Below, in pieces: positions 12,638 to 23,790 of a stretch of DNA of 64,000 nt. The position numbers were made by a program, and so were the translations under genes. The stretch comes from Isoetes taiwanensis. Lineage: Eukaryota; Streptophyta; Lycopodiopsida; Isoetales; Isoetaceae. Position 1 is the first letter of the stretch. Each line of letters begins with the position of its first letter. The notes beneath the pieces are model-generated. The model did no database searches and was not told where the DNA came from. It worked only from the letters and a program-made list of their open reading frames with translations. The stretch is taken from contig JAJEKV010000087.1 in NCBI GenBank assembly GCA_021234155.1, forward strand, positions 1,311,409-1,375,408. Direction: 5' to 3'.

Positions 12638-13099
12638 GTGATTTTAAATGTTTGTTTGGCGCCTAGTGCATGTCTTGCCCGGATTCAATCATTTCTTGAA
12701 CGCAACAACCGGGATTCCTACGCCACCCGGCCCCATTCCAATTTCCTACGCCATTGGTCCCATTCAATCTCCAACGAACCGGTTTCTAAACCCACGACCC
12801 ACCCAGCTCACGCCTTTCCTGAAGCACACGGCTATGGCGCTTTAATCCGGTTGTGGATCAATCCAGTTCATACCTTCAATCATTTTAATTTGGAAGCAAA
12901 TCGCCTAAAATCTCAAACTGGAGCACGGGTAAGAGAAAGAGAACTCGCAACAAGAGCGGATCATAAAAGACGCCAAAGGAAAAGACAAAGGGAAGCTAAA
13001 GAAGAATTAGCAAAAATTGCATCGAAGAGGGAGGATCCACCAGTAACGGCCTCTACTAGGGCGTCGGATGGTATTAAAATTGTTATCTTCATTTCATAG
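12638..13099 (+). CDS. Hypothetical 153-residue frame with basic coiled region
   Basis: Starts at ATG 12638. The second half (about residues 90-145) is highly charged with an RERELATRADHKRRQRKRQ-type basic stretch and a KEELAKIASKRED segment likely to be helical. It lies about 270 bp upstream of, and on the same strand as, the transposon-like coding blocks that start near 13.36 kb. It may be the N-terminal part of that gene, since such families often begin with a basic charged segment. No domain was recognised and it could be chance. Confidence 0.3.
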   Translation: MILNVCLAPSACLARIQSFLERNNRDSYATRPHSNFLRHWSHSISNEPVSKPTTHPAHAFPEAHGYGALIRLWINPVHTFNHFNLEANRLKSQTGARVRERELATRADHKRRQRKRQREAKEELAKIASKREDPPVTASTRASDGIKIVIFIS

Positions 13100-13359
13100 C
13101 ACCATTAAAGGCTTGTCTAACAGGCGATAAGAAAGAGGTTTTACTAGATTTTTCGGCAGGATGACACAATGGACAGCGTGACGGTGAAGAGTCGAAAGAT
13201 TTTGCAAGCCAAGAGCATTGTGGTCCAGCAACCTCGGGGCTTCCATTCAACTTGTGAAGAAGTCTAACAAGAATAATGAGCTTTAGCAGCCCAAGAGTAG
13301 TTGCCTTGCTATGGCGTAGAGGAAGCATTAATACAAAAGTGCTAATCCGCCGCTGTTCT

Positions 13360-13670
13360 GGTTTTGGTAAACTATTTGGGTGTTCATCCTAGGAATCTTA
13401 CCAAAGCAAAATTGAAGAGGGAAGAGATAGATTGCAAAGGGGGGAAATGGTTTTGTACAAAAAGAGTTAGAAGAAGCAGATGCAATTCCCAATTACGTCA
13501 TAGAACTTGTGCAGAAGCAATTTTGGACCGAAACGAAGAGGGTCTCTCCAAATGCAAAGGATGTTAAGTTCTTTAAGATTGGAACCAAATGTAAGAGAGG
13601 ATCATGCCACTCACTATCCGGAAGAATCACGGGTTATTTCATTTCTTCATCTTCACCACATTTTTATTGT
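13360..13670 (+). pseudogene. 5' portion of a decayed transposon-like gene
   Basis: Three overlapping frames give one coherent protein: VNYLGVHPRNLTKAKLKREE, then QKQFWTETKRVSPNAKDVKF, then KREDHATHYPEESRV. The block FW...RVSPN.KDV followed by HATHYPEES resembles a widespread eukaryotic transposon-associated protein family whose later part carries DGA.SQFK and NFFGSNHGKG. I cannot give the family a firm name. Two frameshifts break the reading. The coding trace stops where the TGTGGTG repeat field begins at 13.68 kb. Confidence 0.5.
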
Positions 13671-13675
13671 TAATG

Positions 13676-14250
13676 TGGTATGTGGTTAGTGATTGCTTGT
13701 GATATGTGGTTCTTCCGTGGTTAGTGATTGCTTGTGGTGTGTGGTGCCTATTAACTTTGTGATATATGATATGCGCCTAGTGTGGTGAGGCGCGTGGTGT
13801 GAAATAAATGTTGTCAATATACGCTTTGTGGTGCCTAGTGTGGTGAATAACATGGTTGTAAAATACATCTTTATAGAATATATGCTATGTGGTGCCTAGT
13901 GTGGTGAAAAATATGGTAAAAAATAAATGCTCTAAATATAACTTTGTGGTGCCCTAGTGTGGTGAATAACATGGTGTAAAATAAATCTTTGAATATATGC
14001 TATGTGGTCCCTAGTGTGGTGAATAACATGGTGTGGTGCCTAATTGTGGTGCATAGTGTGGTGCCCTAGTGTGGTGCGTGTAGGTGCCTAGTGTGGTGCC
14101 TAGTGTGGTGAAAAATATGGTGTAAAATAAATCTTGTAATATATTCTATGTGGTGCCTAGTGTGGTGAATAACCAGGTGTAAGATGAATGTCGTAATATA
14201 TGCTATGTGTGGTGCCTAGTGTGGTGGAAAATGTAGTGTGCAATAAATAT
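13676..14250. repeat. TGTGGTG-rich degenerate tandem field
   Basis: Repeated blocks of GTGGTGCCTAGTGTGGTGAA are followed by a variable AT-rich spacer (ATAACATGGTGTAAAATAAA and similar). Spacing is about 60-75 bp in the first half, with a dense core near 14.03-14.10 kb. The field sits between two coding blocks of the same decayed gene, so it expanded inside an intron or was inserted into the gene. Confidence 0.85.
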
Positions 14251-14539
14251 GCTGATCACCTTGTTATCTTCCTTGCGATTGTAAATTGTTGAGAGAAAAT
14301 TCAAGGCGGAACATCCTAGTGTTATGATCAAGCAGGAGGATGTTTGAAAAGCTGAAACCATGGTTTGTTTGTAAAATTAAAGGACTTCAATAGTTGCTCT
14401 TTGTATATACCATGTTAGAATCACGGATGCTAATAGATGGCTTCAATAGTATGAGAACTAACTAACCCAAAAAGCTACGGTAACTTTGTCACCTCAAACA
14501 TATATGGTGAATGCAGGGCGTCTGAATACAAAATAAGTA

Positions 14540-16152
14540 GCACAAGAAGTCTGCGTGGGGGAATTTTTATGTGAGAAAACTAGCTTCCAACCTTACCATA
14601 AGAGGGAATGTATTCCGGGTGAGTGTAAAGAGTGTGGATTAAGAAGTTCCCTATCCGCCCACATGAACAATCTAGTGATAGTGGCATGGTGAAGTGGGAA
14701 TACCTAGACTATGAAAAACTGTGATTGTGAGATGGCAAAAGAAGAAGTCTAAGCTTCGTTTCACCAACACAATGAAACCGCAAGTCTTCCACCGGTGAAC
14801 AAAATGTTGGAGAAGCTTCCAAAAATTTCCTTTACACAACTTCGGATATAAGTGGCGTGCCAAGCCATACAAAGAACTCCTTGATAACTTGCCCGAGATG
14901 CTTACCTATCCGTGGTTGACTTAGCGAGAATTATACTTTTAAGGAGCGGAATGAAGTTCACCATGCTGGGTCAACAACCGTGATAACTATATTTGTTCAA
15001 ATAACCTATCGAGGTTGATCCACAAACGCAACACCATTGAGAAGGAAACACACTACTATGTGGCCGGATGATAGGGAAACATGACACACTTTTGTTCAAC
15101 ATTGTTTTATGAAACATTTTGAGTACTTAAAGCGAAGGCAATGTCCCCAAACAAAGACTATGTATTTTTGTGATGGTGCTGCATCACAATTCAAAGCACG
15201 AGGATCATTTTATTTTGTTGGAAGGTATAGTTGTGATACTGAGGAGGTCAACATGATGTGGAACTTCTTTGGATCAAACCATGGAAAAGGTGAACATGAT
15301 GGGAAGGCAGCAGAATTGAAAAGATGGATACGAGGTCTACATGCCTTAAACATCCCGACATTAAACTAGATAATGCCCATGATGTGGTGAAAATTGCAGA
15401 GAAACAATTTCAATGTGGTACATCCGAAAGTGGACTGAAAATGGAAGAAAAGTTCGGAGATACTCGGGAAATAAAACCCGAGGATATCAACAGAAAAAAG
15501 GCTTGGGGGTGCAGAGACAATTCCAGCAAACTGTGCAAATTCATTAGGTCCATGGATTCCGCGAGGAAATCCAACACGGCTACATACCGTAAAAAACTAT
15601 CATGTTTTTTGCAAAGAATTGTTTGGATGGAAAATGGGACATGTGTGAGAACAAATTGTATGTAGATGAATGGAACCTTTGTAAGTCGTTGAACCATCCC
15701 TCCAATGTTCATGGGGATGTGGAAGAGACCATAAGTCTACCATTGGCAAATGTACTGGGTAAGTACTTAGAGAAGGAGATGACTTTCTAGATTTGCTTTT
15801 GAAGGGAATGAGGAGGATTCAGATTTTGGATGTTGCTATGCACCAAGCCAAAATTTGAAGTTGAAAATGACTTCAAAGTAGAACTTAAAACTTGTTTATG
15901 AGAGGTGAAACCGTTGTGGAGGGCATTTACTATAGAAAGAAGCCTACCGGTCAAAAGGTGATGTATGAGTTGTTGACAAACGAGCCAAAGTCACTTGTAT
16001 TTCTACTCAAATTTGTGCTATTCGAAGTTCCCATGCACAGATCAAGAAAGGTGCTCGTGTTTTTACAAAAAGCTAGACCAGGCCGGATGAGGGAAAAGAT
16101 TCTAGAAAAACTTGCAGAGGTTTTTATCGATGAAGATAGCATGTCTCGATGA
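14540..16152 (+). pseudogene. 3' portion of the transposon-like gene
   Basis: Coding blocks in shifting frames read CEKTSFQPYHKRECIPGEC (a Cys-rich possible metal site, about 14.57-14.63 kb). Next comes 15109-15369 with MYFCDGAASQFKARGSFYF and WNFFGSNHGKGEHDG. After that come a lysine-rich block (15324-15665), ENKLYVDEWNLCKSL (15.6-15.7 kb) and a last piece ending near 16150. The DG...QFK and NFFGSNHGKG...DG motifs recur in transposon-derived proteins of plants and animals, and the acidic residues could belong to an RNase H-like fold, which is an inference. At least four frame changes and several stops mean it is dead unless the assembly is at fault. It continues the block at 13.36 kb. Confidence 0.6.
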
Positions 16153-16354
16153 AGAATAGTTGAACACATTCTTACAAAAAGTTAGGAAATGATTCAGAAA
16201 TTTTGAATATATGTTGTTGTGTCTTGCCTTGTTTGGGAATAATAGAAGAAACTCAATTCCATGCTCAATTGTATTTTGATGTCCCTTGTTTCAATGTAAG
16301 TTTGCTTTTGATGTAATATGTAATTGTATTTTTGATGTCCCCGATGTAACATCG

Positions 16355-16470
16355 CGCCGGGTTCACCACATGTTTCACCACATGTGTCACCACATGTGTT
16401 TCACCACATGTTTTACCACATGTGTCACCACATGTGTTTCACCACATGTTTCACCACTGTTTCACTTTCG
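16355..16470. repeat. (TTT)CACCACATGT short tandem repeat
   Basis: About eight copies of CACCACATGTGT, CACCACATGTTT and a TACCACATG variant lie at 16368-16470. CACCACATG is the same core found in the arrays at 20.4-21.3 kb and 25.2-25.7 kb. Cysteine/histidine-rich open frames here are repeat artefacts. Confidence 0.9.
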
Positions 16471-16664
16471 TCTCTTCCCCCGAGGGGAGATCCTTCGAAC
16501 AGCTTTTCCAGCGAAATGCTTTCCTTTTCCTTAAATTCTCTCGGTCCCATCAATTCCTCTCATCATCCTTATCGGGACAACGGCCGTGCCGAAATGGGAT
16601 GGCAAAAATTAATGACCTCGGCAACCCAAAAGGCCGAGGTGCCATTCTTCTTGCTCCCGACCGA

Positions 16665-16797
16665 AGTTTTACGGTTTACGGTTCACGGTTACCGGTTTAC
16701 GCTTTACGGTTAGCATGGTTTACAGCTTAAAATTTTACGGTTTACGGTTCACGGTTTACGGGTTTACGGAGTTTACGGTTTACGGTTTACAAACGGC
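16665..16797. repeat. TTTACGG heptamer field (telomere-like variant)
   Basis: About nine exact TTTACGG copies and several one-base variants (TTCACGG, TTACCGG, TTTACGC) occur in 130 bp, partly in perfect tandem. TTTACGG is one base from the plant telomere unit TTTAGGG, but no TTTAGGG copies are interspersed. It is either a mutated interstitial telomeric tract or an unrelated 7-bp minisatellite. Confidence 0.75.
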
Positions 16798-18080
16798 TAC
16801 TTCGCGAGACATGGCCAATTTGCACCTCTTGGATCCCGGTGCAAACGATGGCAGAATTGAATGGGACAATGTCACCGAGGAGAAGAAGAGCCCATGATAC
16901 CAGGGCGTCTGTCCCGATTTTCACCCATGCAGAATGGATGGACATTCTCGAGCAACAGAAATTTCTCTATTCACCGGATGAGAATATGACCACGTAAATG
17001 TTGAAAACTCTCACCGGGGGGATGAATTGTACACCAAACCTCCCGGATCTCTCAACTTTCTCGTGATCCATCAAATTTTACACACCAAAGATCTTTGGCC
17101 TATTCCTCCTACTATTGACCGGGATGCGCAAAAGGTTGAAACCTTTTCTACTTAATGGCTACCAAGCCTTTACGCCAGACGGGTTACGCTTTTGTTATGA
17201 TAGGTTGTTTATAGAGGAACAATTCCTTCACTTGGGGATATGTTCTATCATCACAAGGGCTTGCAGGATGCACATGGAGAAGCCGCTATTTGTTTGGTAA
17301 CACGCGCACCATTATGGTTTTTTTGCTTTCCCTCTAGAATGGGGATGATATAGGTGGGCAAGGGGACTCGGTGTGGCCACCGACGGTGGTCATAGAAGAT
17401 GACGAGGAGGAGCTGGACCCGTGATCTCTTTTGATAGACGACGGGAATGAAAGCAAGTGTATATAAAAAAATTTTGTTCTTCGATGTAATCTGGAAATGT
17501 TTAATAGAAATCCCGGCTTGTAATCAAAATGTAACCTTATGTAATCATTTTATATGTTTAATATAATATAAATCTTCACTCTTCAATCTCTCACCGTTTA
17601 ATTGTGGGGTGAAAGTGACACAATGAAAAATTACATTAAGGATGAACAAAATGGGGGGAGAGAATCAATGGAAATCTGTCACATCAAATGCAAGGTCAAT
17701 CATTCAAAAGTCGGGCGTGTAAGGGAAGCATTGGGGAAAACTATAAATCTAGTTTTGCATGGGACATTGGCTTATCACAATCCAGCTATGGGTAGGAAGA
17801 AAACGTAAGGAGAACACGAAAGCACAAACAATTTCGCCGGTTCAAATGTAGTCGCGAGACGGTAGGACCTATAACCGAGCAAATAAACCAGAAAGGAAGG
17901 CGGATATTAGAGGGCGGAGGACCCATGAATTCCGAGGTATTCTAGGCTTAAAACATAGGTTAATTCCGATGGGCTTAAAGAATTAGAAGCCAAGGCGCTG
18001 ATAGGCGGTTGCCTTTCTTTGTAGTAGATGTTGTTTTACACGCATGATGTTGTTTACGTGATGCGTCGGGAGACTTAACG
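16798..18080. other. Weak coding debris, no identifiable gene
   Basis: Short plus-strand pieces look non-random (for example TKPPGSLNFLVIHQILHTKD near 17.03-17.10 kb, and an open frame at 17115-17300), but frames change and no family is recognised. They could be part of the same decayed element as 13.4-16.2 kb or of another one. Confidence 0.3.
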
Positions 18081-18087
18081 TAGTCAA

Positions 18088-18395
18088 GTGGCCCGACACG
18101 ATGGTTCCGGGGTGGTGTATGATTTTGAGGATGAGTTCTCAGCTCTCCCCATGCTTGAGGAAGAGGATATGTTCATCCAACTAAAGCAGGAAAGGTCAGC
18201 CATTAAAAAAGTGCTCAACGGGCCGGATGCATGGAGACACAACAAACCGAGACAATACTTTATGAATCAGATCATAAGTGGGGAGCGTAAAACGAAGCTC
18301 ATGTTTTAGTGTTGCTGGATTACACCAACTATTCAGAAACACTTGATGAAATCTTGAACGTTTGGAAGAAGAAGAGTTCTGAGATCTCACAATGC
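18088..18395 (+). pseudogene. Hypothetical acidic fragment
   Basis: An open frame from 18088 encodes DFEDEFSALPMLEEEDMFI followed by a charged helical-looking stretch to 18309. The next frame continues with LLDYTNYSETLDEILNVWKK, suggesting one protein broken by a single-base shift. The family was not recognised. There is no promoter or splice evidence, and it lies among transposon debris. Confidence 0.3.
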
Positions 18396-18959
18396 AGGAT
18401 CTGATTGAGGCCCAGTAACTGTATGTCATCTCTAATGCATTTTGATAATACTAGAAGCTCAGGGTTATAGTTTTCCCTGATTTTTCTGCATACTTCATTT
18501 CATAAGAAGTATGAACTATTCTACCGGGTATGGTAGATTTCCATATGTATTTTTCTCCCTTTGAAATATAAAAACAACGTTTGCATCACCACAGCTTCAC
18601 CACAGTTTTCACCACGGCTTTCACATACGATTTCACCATAATCATGCCCGGGGCATTGACCATTTTTGACCGGTCGGAAAATGGAATGGCTCGTGATTCC
18701 GATAGTATCTTCGCTTTTTGATTTTGGTGACGGGAATATATGGATCCCAAATTAGGTCGAATTGATATGAAAGTATTAGGAAAATCCACTTACTGTGGCA
18801 ATTGTGTAAAGGGTACTGTATAGATACTTTTATGAATATAAAGAAGTTTCTGTTTTTTGCATTCTCATTTTTATGCTTCGATTCATTTAAATTTGTACTT
18901 GAATGTTGAATGAATTCCAAGGTATAATTGGATTAACCTGAATTAAACTTGCACAAGGC

Positions 18960-19400
18960 ACATTAGACATATGGGTGAGATCAAAGAAAGGCACTAAGGC
19001 CCTGTGGTATCTGTTTTTAGAAACAGGGCTTTGTGGTAAAAGTAATTAGAAATTTACACAAGACACAAAGCCATTACAAACTATTTTTTCTCGGATTAAA
19101 CAAAAGGCACAAGGCACGGATTCTGGTCGGCACAAGGCCATCATATGTTAAAACAGAAAATACCAGAATACTTCAGAATTAGAAATTTACACAAGGTTCA
19201 AAAAGGCACAAGGCCATCATATATTCAAAAAGGCACTAAGGCCATCATATATATTACAAAGAGGCACTAAGGCCTGTATCACAAGGGGTGAGTTCACAAG
19301 GGGGTGAGATCAACAAGGGGGTGAGATCAAATGAAGGCACTAAGGCCTATATACCATCTGGTTTTTAAAAAAAATACAAAGGCACAAAAGGCCTGTAGAC
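18960..19400. repeat. GGCAC(T)AAGGCC degenerate tandem repeat
   Basis: At least eight copies of GGCACAAGGC or GGCACTAAGGCC are separated by AT-rich spacers (CATCATATATT, AGAAATTTACACAAG) with irregular spacing of about 30-60 bp. Within it, AAGGGGGTGAGATCAA recurs three times near 19283-19330. An A-run closes the field near 19410-19435. Confidence 0.8.
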
Positions 19401-20249
19401 GAACTTGATCAAAAAAAAAAAAAAAAGAAAAAAAAGGTGGCTTCCCGGGACTTCAAGCTTCATCTGTAAGAAAAGTGAAGAAAATTAGTTTAGAATGTAA
19501 AAAGAAAGCAAAAATCGAATGCATGCATGCTACTTACTCTGCAGAAAATTTTGGAGTTCCAAAAAAATTTTCTGTTCTTCGTCTTCTTCTTTGGTCTCGC
19601 GGTTCACTCCATTCATTATCGCATCTTGGGAATCAATTTGCTCATCGGAAGAAGCCGCATGTGATGAGTCGAATTGGAGGAGGATTCCTCTTCTTCGAAA
19701 GCTCAAAGATCTTGAGCTTTTAAGAGGTGGAATCGGAAGGAAGGCTCTCGGCCCGTGGCTCTCATGTTGTGGGCTCTCTCAGGCTGGGCCCTGCGAATGA
19801 AAAATTTGGCTAAGATCCTATGCCATAACTGGCAAGGACCTCATGCCAAAGGAACCCAAAGCAGCAAGCTTTTAGAAGGGCTGTGGAGGGAGAGCGAGAG
19901 GGAGAGGCTGGAGGGAGAGCGGCCGGCTCGACATTATTTGGAAGGAATTGACGATGCTTCTCCTTCACGACCATAGCCTATAAAGGCTGGCGTGAAATTA
20001 ATTTTCTCAGAGGCTACATATTTTGGGATTTTATGCACCATTAGTATCTTAATCGTAATGATTTAGTAGGATATACTAATAATAACCTCAAAAATGACCA
20101 TTATTTTATTTTCTAAAAAACATAAATTTTGGACACCAATCATATTATGGACACCAATCATATTATGTTGGCTTGGCACTTGTTTAGTAATTTTAGTTAT
20201 AATTAGCTAGTGTAAATTGATTGTTGACTTCAATTGTTGACTTACGCTT
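19401..20249. other. No gene recognised
   Basis: Short open frames on the plus strand at 19.5-19.97 kb show no family signature. The last 250 bp are AT-rich and contain a short direct duplication, ACACCAATCATATTATG, just before the satellite. Confidence 0.4.
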
Positions 20250-21345
20250 CACCAAACATGTTGGTCAATGAAAGTCAAACATGTAACAAAAGGTCATATA
20301 AAGGCTCAAGCATGCCAAGGTGGCTCAAATATGCCACCTAGGCTCCAACATGCCAAGGTGGCTCAAACATGCCACGTAAGCTCCAACATGCCACCTATGA
20401 TTCACCACATGCTTCACCACATGATTCACCAAATGCACCACATGATTCACCACATGCACCATTTGCATCACCAAACATGTTGTTCAATGAAAGTCAAACA
20501 TGTAACAAAGGTCATGTAAAGGCTCAAACATGCCAAGGTGGCTCAAATATGCCACTTAGGCTCCAACATGCCAAGGTGGCTCAAACATGCCACCTAGGCT
20601 CCAACATGCCACCTATGATTCACCACATGCACCATTTGCATCACCAAACATGTTGGTCAATGAAAGTCAAACATGTAACAAAGGTCATGTAAAGGCTCAA
20701 GCATGCCAAGGTGGCTCAAACATGCCACCTAGGCTCCAACATGCCAAGGTGGCTCAAACATGCCACCTAGGCTCCAACATGCCACCTATGATTCACCACA
20801 TGCTTCACCACATGATTCACCAAATGCACCACATGATTCACCACATGCACCATTTGCATCACCAAACATGTTGGTCAATGAAAGTCAAACATGTAACAAA
20901 GGTCATGTAAAGGCTCAAGCATGCCAAGGTGGTTCAAATATGCCACCTAGGCTCCAACATGCCAAGGTGGCTCAAACATGCCACGTAAGCTCCAACATGC
21001 CACCTATGATTCACCACATGCTTCACCACATGATTCACCAAATGCACCACATGATTCACCACATGCACCATTTGCATCACCAAACATGTTGGTCAATGAA
21101 AGTCAAACATGTAACAAAGGTCATGTAAAGGCTCAAGCATGCCAAGGTGGCTCAAATATGCCACCTAGGCTCCAACATGCCAAGGTGGCTCCAACATGCC
21201 ACGTAAGCTCCAACATGCCACCTATGATTCACCACATGATTCACCACATGGTTCACCAAATGCACCACATGATTCACCACATGCACCATTTGTATCACCA
21301 CATCTATCAACACGACATGTATCACCACATTGTCATGAATCTTTG
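20250..21345. repeat. 218-bp higher-order satellite built from two smaller repeats
   Basis: Five units start at ACCAAACATGTTG (20251, 20470, 20643, 20861, 21079), with periods 219, 173, 218 and 218. Each unit has three parts. The first is a unique 50-bp head with GTCAATGAAAGTCAAACATG. The second is two to three copies of the 19-bp unit seen at 4.3-5.9 kb (CAAACATGCCACCTAGG / CCAACATGCCAAGG). The third is a run of TTCACCACATG / CACCAAATGCACCACATG. The 173-bp unit lacks 45 bp of the third part. Neighbouring units are nearly identical, so amplification was recent. Because 218 is not a multiple of 3, the histidine/methionine-rich open frames are not a protein. Confidence 0.95.
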
Positions 21346-21647
21346 AATACATCAATTTCTTCCGAGATTTGAACTACACCAGAGTGTTGCTCTGGTCAGC
21401 CAGAAAAGTCTATTGTATACAATAGTATACAACAATGTACATTAGAGTGTCAATGAAAGAATAGGTTACAAGAATAACCTCTTTGGTTACAATAATACAA
21501 ACATGTGATTACAAGTAAAGATCTATTGATCTATCAACCAACCTTCATTACTAGAGCAATCGTGCTTCACAACATCAATCATCATTCTCGCGTGTCCAAC
21601 AACTCGCCACTAGAAATTGGTACACCCCGCAACAAACATATCGCCCC

Positions 21648-21940
21648 TCACATTGGATGAGTAATACCTTCAAATTCTGAACTCACCTTTGCATTGGGAT
21701 AGTATGTCTGGGTCTCACCATTGCCTGCAGCCACAACTTTCTTTACAAAGACACATATAGCAGAGGACCACCAGAATCGATCGGAGTGGGGAACTTGTAA
21801 TTTTCTTGGCGCAGCTTTTATGGTGCTTTTTGGGAATTTTGTGTTTGCATCCTCAACAAAACTCATGACAAAGCCACGGAGCCCCTTGTACATTTCTAGG
21901 TCCGTCAAAATGGTACACAATGGCCGACATTTAACCGGCT
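21648..21940 (-). CDS. Candidate terminal exon of a minus-strand gene
   Basis: An open minus-strand frame encodes about 97 residues. It includes KCRPLCTILTDLEMYKGLRG, FVMSFVEDANTKFPKSTIKA and DRFWWSSAICVFVKKVV, ending EGITHPM and stop at 21648. Composition is protein-like and unlike the surrounding repeats. It lies downstream on the same strand of exons at 22231-22440 and about 21.98-22.19 kb. I do not recognise the domain. It may be the 3' end of the candidate gene that starts at 26520, but linkage is inferred only from strand and spacing. Confidence 0.45.
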
Positions 21941-21979
21941 GACCTCCAAGACCCTACAATGACATACATTGTCCGATTG

Positions 21980-22189
21980 TCACGATAAGATCTCATGCGA
22001 ACGGTACATTCGAAATTGCAAGTTCGGGTTCAACAGTTTGTCCTTTGAAGCAAGCTCGTTCGGCAGTAATGTGTAAATGAGCGGATCCATGAAATGGAAC
22101 CTACATTCCCATGTCATGCTTGATGTAGAATTGGTGCATACACCTACCAAAGTCCAAGGTCCGGTAAAACAAGATGATTTAAGAAACAA
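21980..22189 (-). CDS. Candidate internal exon, frame uncertain
   Basis: The minus strand shows two overlapping protein-like frames: GRCMHQFYIKHDMGM, and CRFHFMDPLIYTLLPNELAS continuing to RMYRSHEILS. They fit one exon interrupted by a one-base shift. It follows the well-bounded exon at 22231-22440. Product unknown. Confidence 0.35.
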   Translation of the reverse strand: MFLKSSCFTGPWTLVGVCTNSTSSMTWECRFHFMDPLIYTLLPNELASKDKLLNPNLQFRMYRSHEILS

Positions 22190-22230
22190 TGTAAGACTTC
22201 AAACTGAGTTGTTTACATTAAATTACTAAC

Positions 22231-22440
22231 CTCATGAAGAAATGGACTATCCCATCCCACTGAACTAATCCCTACTTTTCTCCAATATTCGATTGCCTCT
22301 TGATCAAGCACAAGAGGCTCTCGATGTTCTTTAAACACTTCAAGTGGCAAGTGTTCTAGTCGGATGTGCGCTCTTAACACTGCATCCCTCGTGGCTGGTG
22401 GTGTAAGTTTACATTCAGCAAATGGAAGATCATTGAAAAC
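22231..22440 (-). CDS. Well-bounded exon of an unrecognised gene
   Basis: On the minus strand a CTCAAG|GTTTTC acceptor and a CATGAG|GTTAGTAA donor enclose exactly 210 bases (70 codons, phase 0 to 0) with no stop. The peptide begins VFNDLPFAECKLTPPATRDA and ends SVGWDSPFLHE. The open frame, symmetric phase and splice consensus make this one of the better exon calls in the window. No family was recognised. It lies downstream of the FCP1-like block on the same strand. Confidence 0.55.
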
Positions 22441-22599
22441 CTTGAGGAATATTGAAATAGCCAAGAAAAAATGAACAATTGAAGTAAAACTTTGTTTATA
22501 TTAAAAAGTCAAAGAGATTACATCATATACACAATAATACTATTTCTAGGCTTTAGTTCTATGTTTTTCATCATATTAATACAAATTTGACTCTCGGTG

Positions 22600-23010
22600 T
22601 CAAACATATTGAGCATTTTGTTGCTTTTCGACATAACTTTTTACATTCCCCTTCAAAGAACCCTGAAGCCAAACCTTTAGATCATTCATGAGGAAATTGC
22701 CATCTACTGTCGGGGCTCCGGTTGTTTAGATCAGATCATGGTGTTTGGCGCATTGAGGTACCCTTTGTATCTGCTTGTCATCAATGAGAAGCACGTTCTC
22801 TTTATGAAAACCGAAATTGTAGTAGACCTTTTTAGGTGCTTCAAAAAAAAATTGGCTTTTTTTACCGTTAAATAAATTTGTGTTGGTACAATCGATCCCG
22901 ACTCCATATGAACTTGAATTTGTCCTTGTGTTTCATCAATGCTCCCTTAACTATGACTCTCAAGTTTTGAGCACGCAGGGTGGACCAAAGTGCTATATGA
23001 AAATTCTCGA
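22600..23010 (-). pseudogene. C-terminal half of an FCP1/NIF-like phosphatase domain
   Basis: In 5'-to-3' order the minus strand reads ENFHIALWSTLRAQNLRVIV, then KHKDKFKFIWSRDRLY (about 22.87-22.99 kb). It continues with YYNFGFHKENVLLIDDKQIQ (about 22.76-22.84 kb) and DGNFLMNDLKVWLQGSLKGN with VKSYVEKQQ (about 22.61-22.71 kb). This matches the HAD-superfamily FCP1/NLI-interacting phosphatases: VgiWSs, K..LlFiWdr, the ..LLiDD motif that completes the active site, and the dLk.WL.gl...nV..YVe ending. The N-terminal DxDG-type motif is absent here. Stops and frame changes between blocks could be short introns or decay. Family members dephosphorylate protein substrates, typically in the nucleus, but this copy is unlikely to be active. 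Confidence 0.6.
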
Positions 23011-23471
23011 CCGCATCAATCTATGAACTCGCCCCGACCTGGTCTAGTTACTACCCCCCCACTTGGTTCTGCTATGTGATCAACTTAACATCATCTTCTT
23101 TAGCAGTGGGTATGGACTCACTCTTGTCATAGCTTCTACCCGAACTCCATTGTAGTAAAAACAAGCAGGATTGGGCTTAACCTTGTAGTCTTCGCATCGA
23201 CAGAGTTGGTGCTTGGAAACTTCGCCTTCAAAGATTTCTTGGTGCTGGTTGAAACTTCGCCAAAGATCTCTTCGCGGTGGCTGGAAACTTCGCTTCAGAA
23301 TGTCTTGGTGGTGGTGTCTTTTGCTTGGAATTCGCTCTTGCTTTTTTCTCGAGACACTTCCATTTGCAAAAATTTAACGATTCGGTAACTATATGGGTCA
23401 AATTAAAAAGAAGACAAAGTACAAAAAAGGTTGGAAGTTACCTTGTGACTTACATTCACCAAACCATTTGT

Positions 23472-23790
23472 TCAGATCATAACTCGATGCATACTCTGAT
23501 TTGGCGACAGTGTGGACGACTTAATGCATCCGCCGATCCGAGGCGATTGTTGTCCGCTTGAGCACCCATCGGAGCTTGACTTGATGCACCCCTTCGATTT
23601 GTTGACATCTACTGATTTGTCCGACTTCCTGTAACCTGATGCATCTTCTGATTTGCCCGAGTTTCTATCTGTGTCTAATGCTTTCGAAGGGGTGTGAGTG
23701 TCTTGTCCCCCTAACTGACCACATTGTACATCTATATCTACAAAGTAGGGATGAAGAAGTAAGCTACATATCCCAATTGCATCAAACAAG
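23472..23790 (-). CDS. Ser/Lys-rich hydrophilic candidate exon
   Basis: A minus-strand frame after a possible TTTGTAG acceptor near 23743 encodes CGQLGGQDTHTPSKALDTD followed by SGKSEDASGYRKSDKSVDV. It contains an imperfect internal repeat (GCIKSSSDGCSS / GGCIKSSTLS). The segment is disordered-looking and typical of nuclear linker regions. Linkage to the FCP1-like block downstream is an inference from strand and distance. Confidence 0.35.

Noticed and set aside
20268-21346. Series of 80-120-codon His/Met-rich frames
   Set aside because: They follow the 218-bp satellite, whose unit is not a multiple of three. Frames restart in each unit, so this is not a protein.
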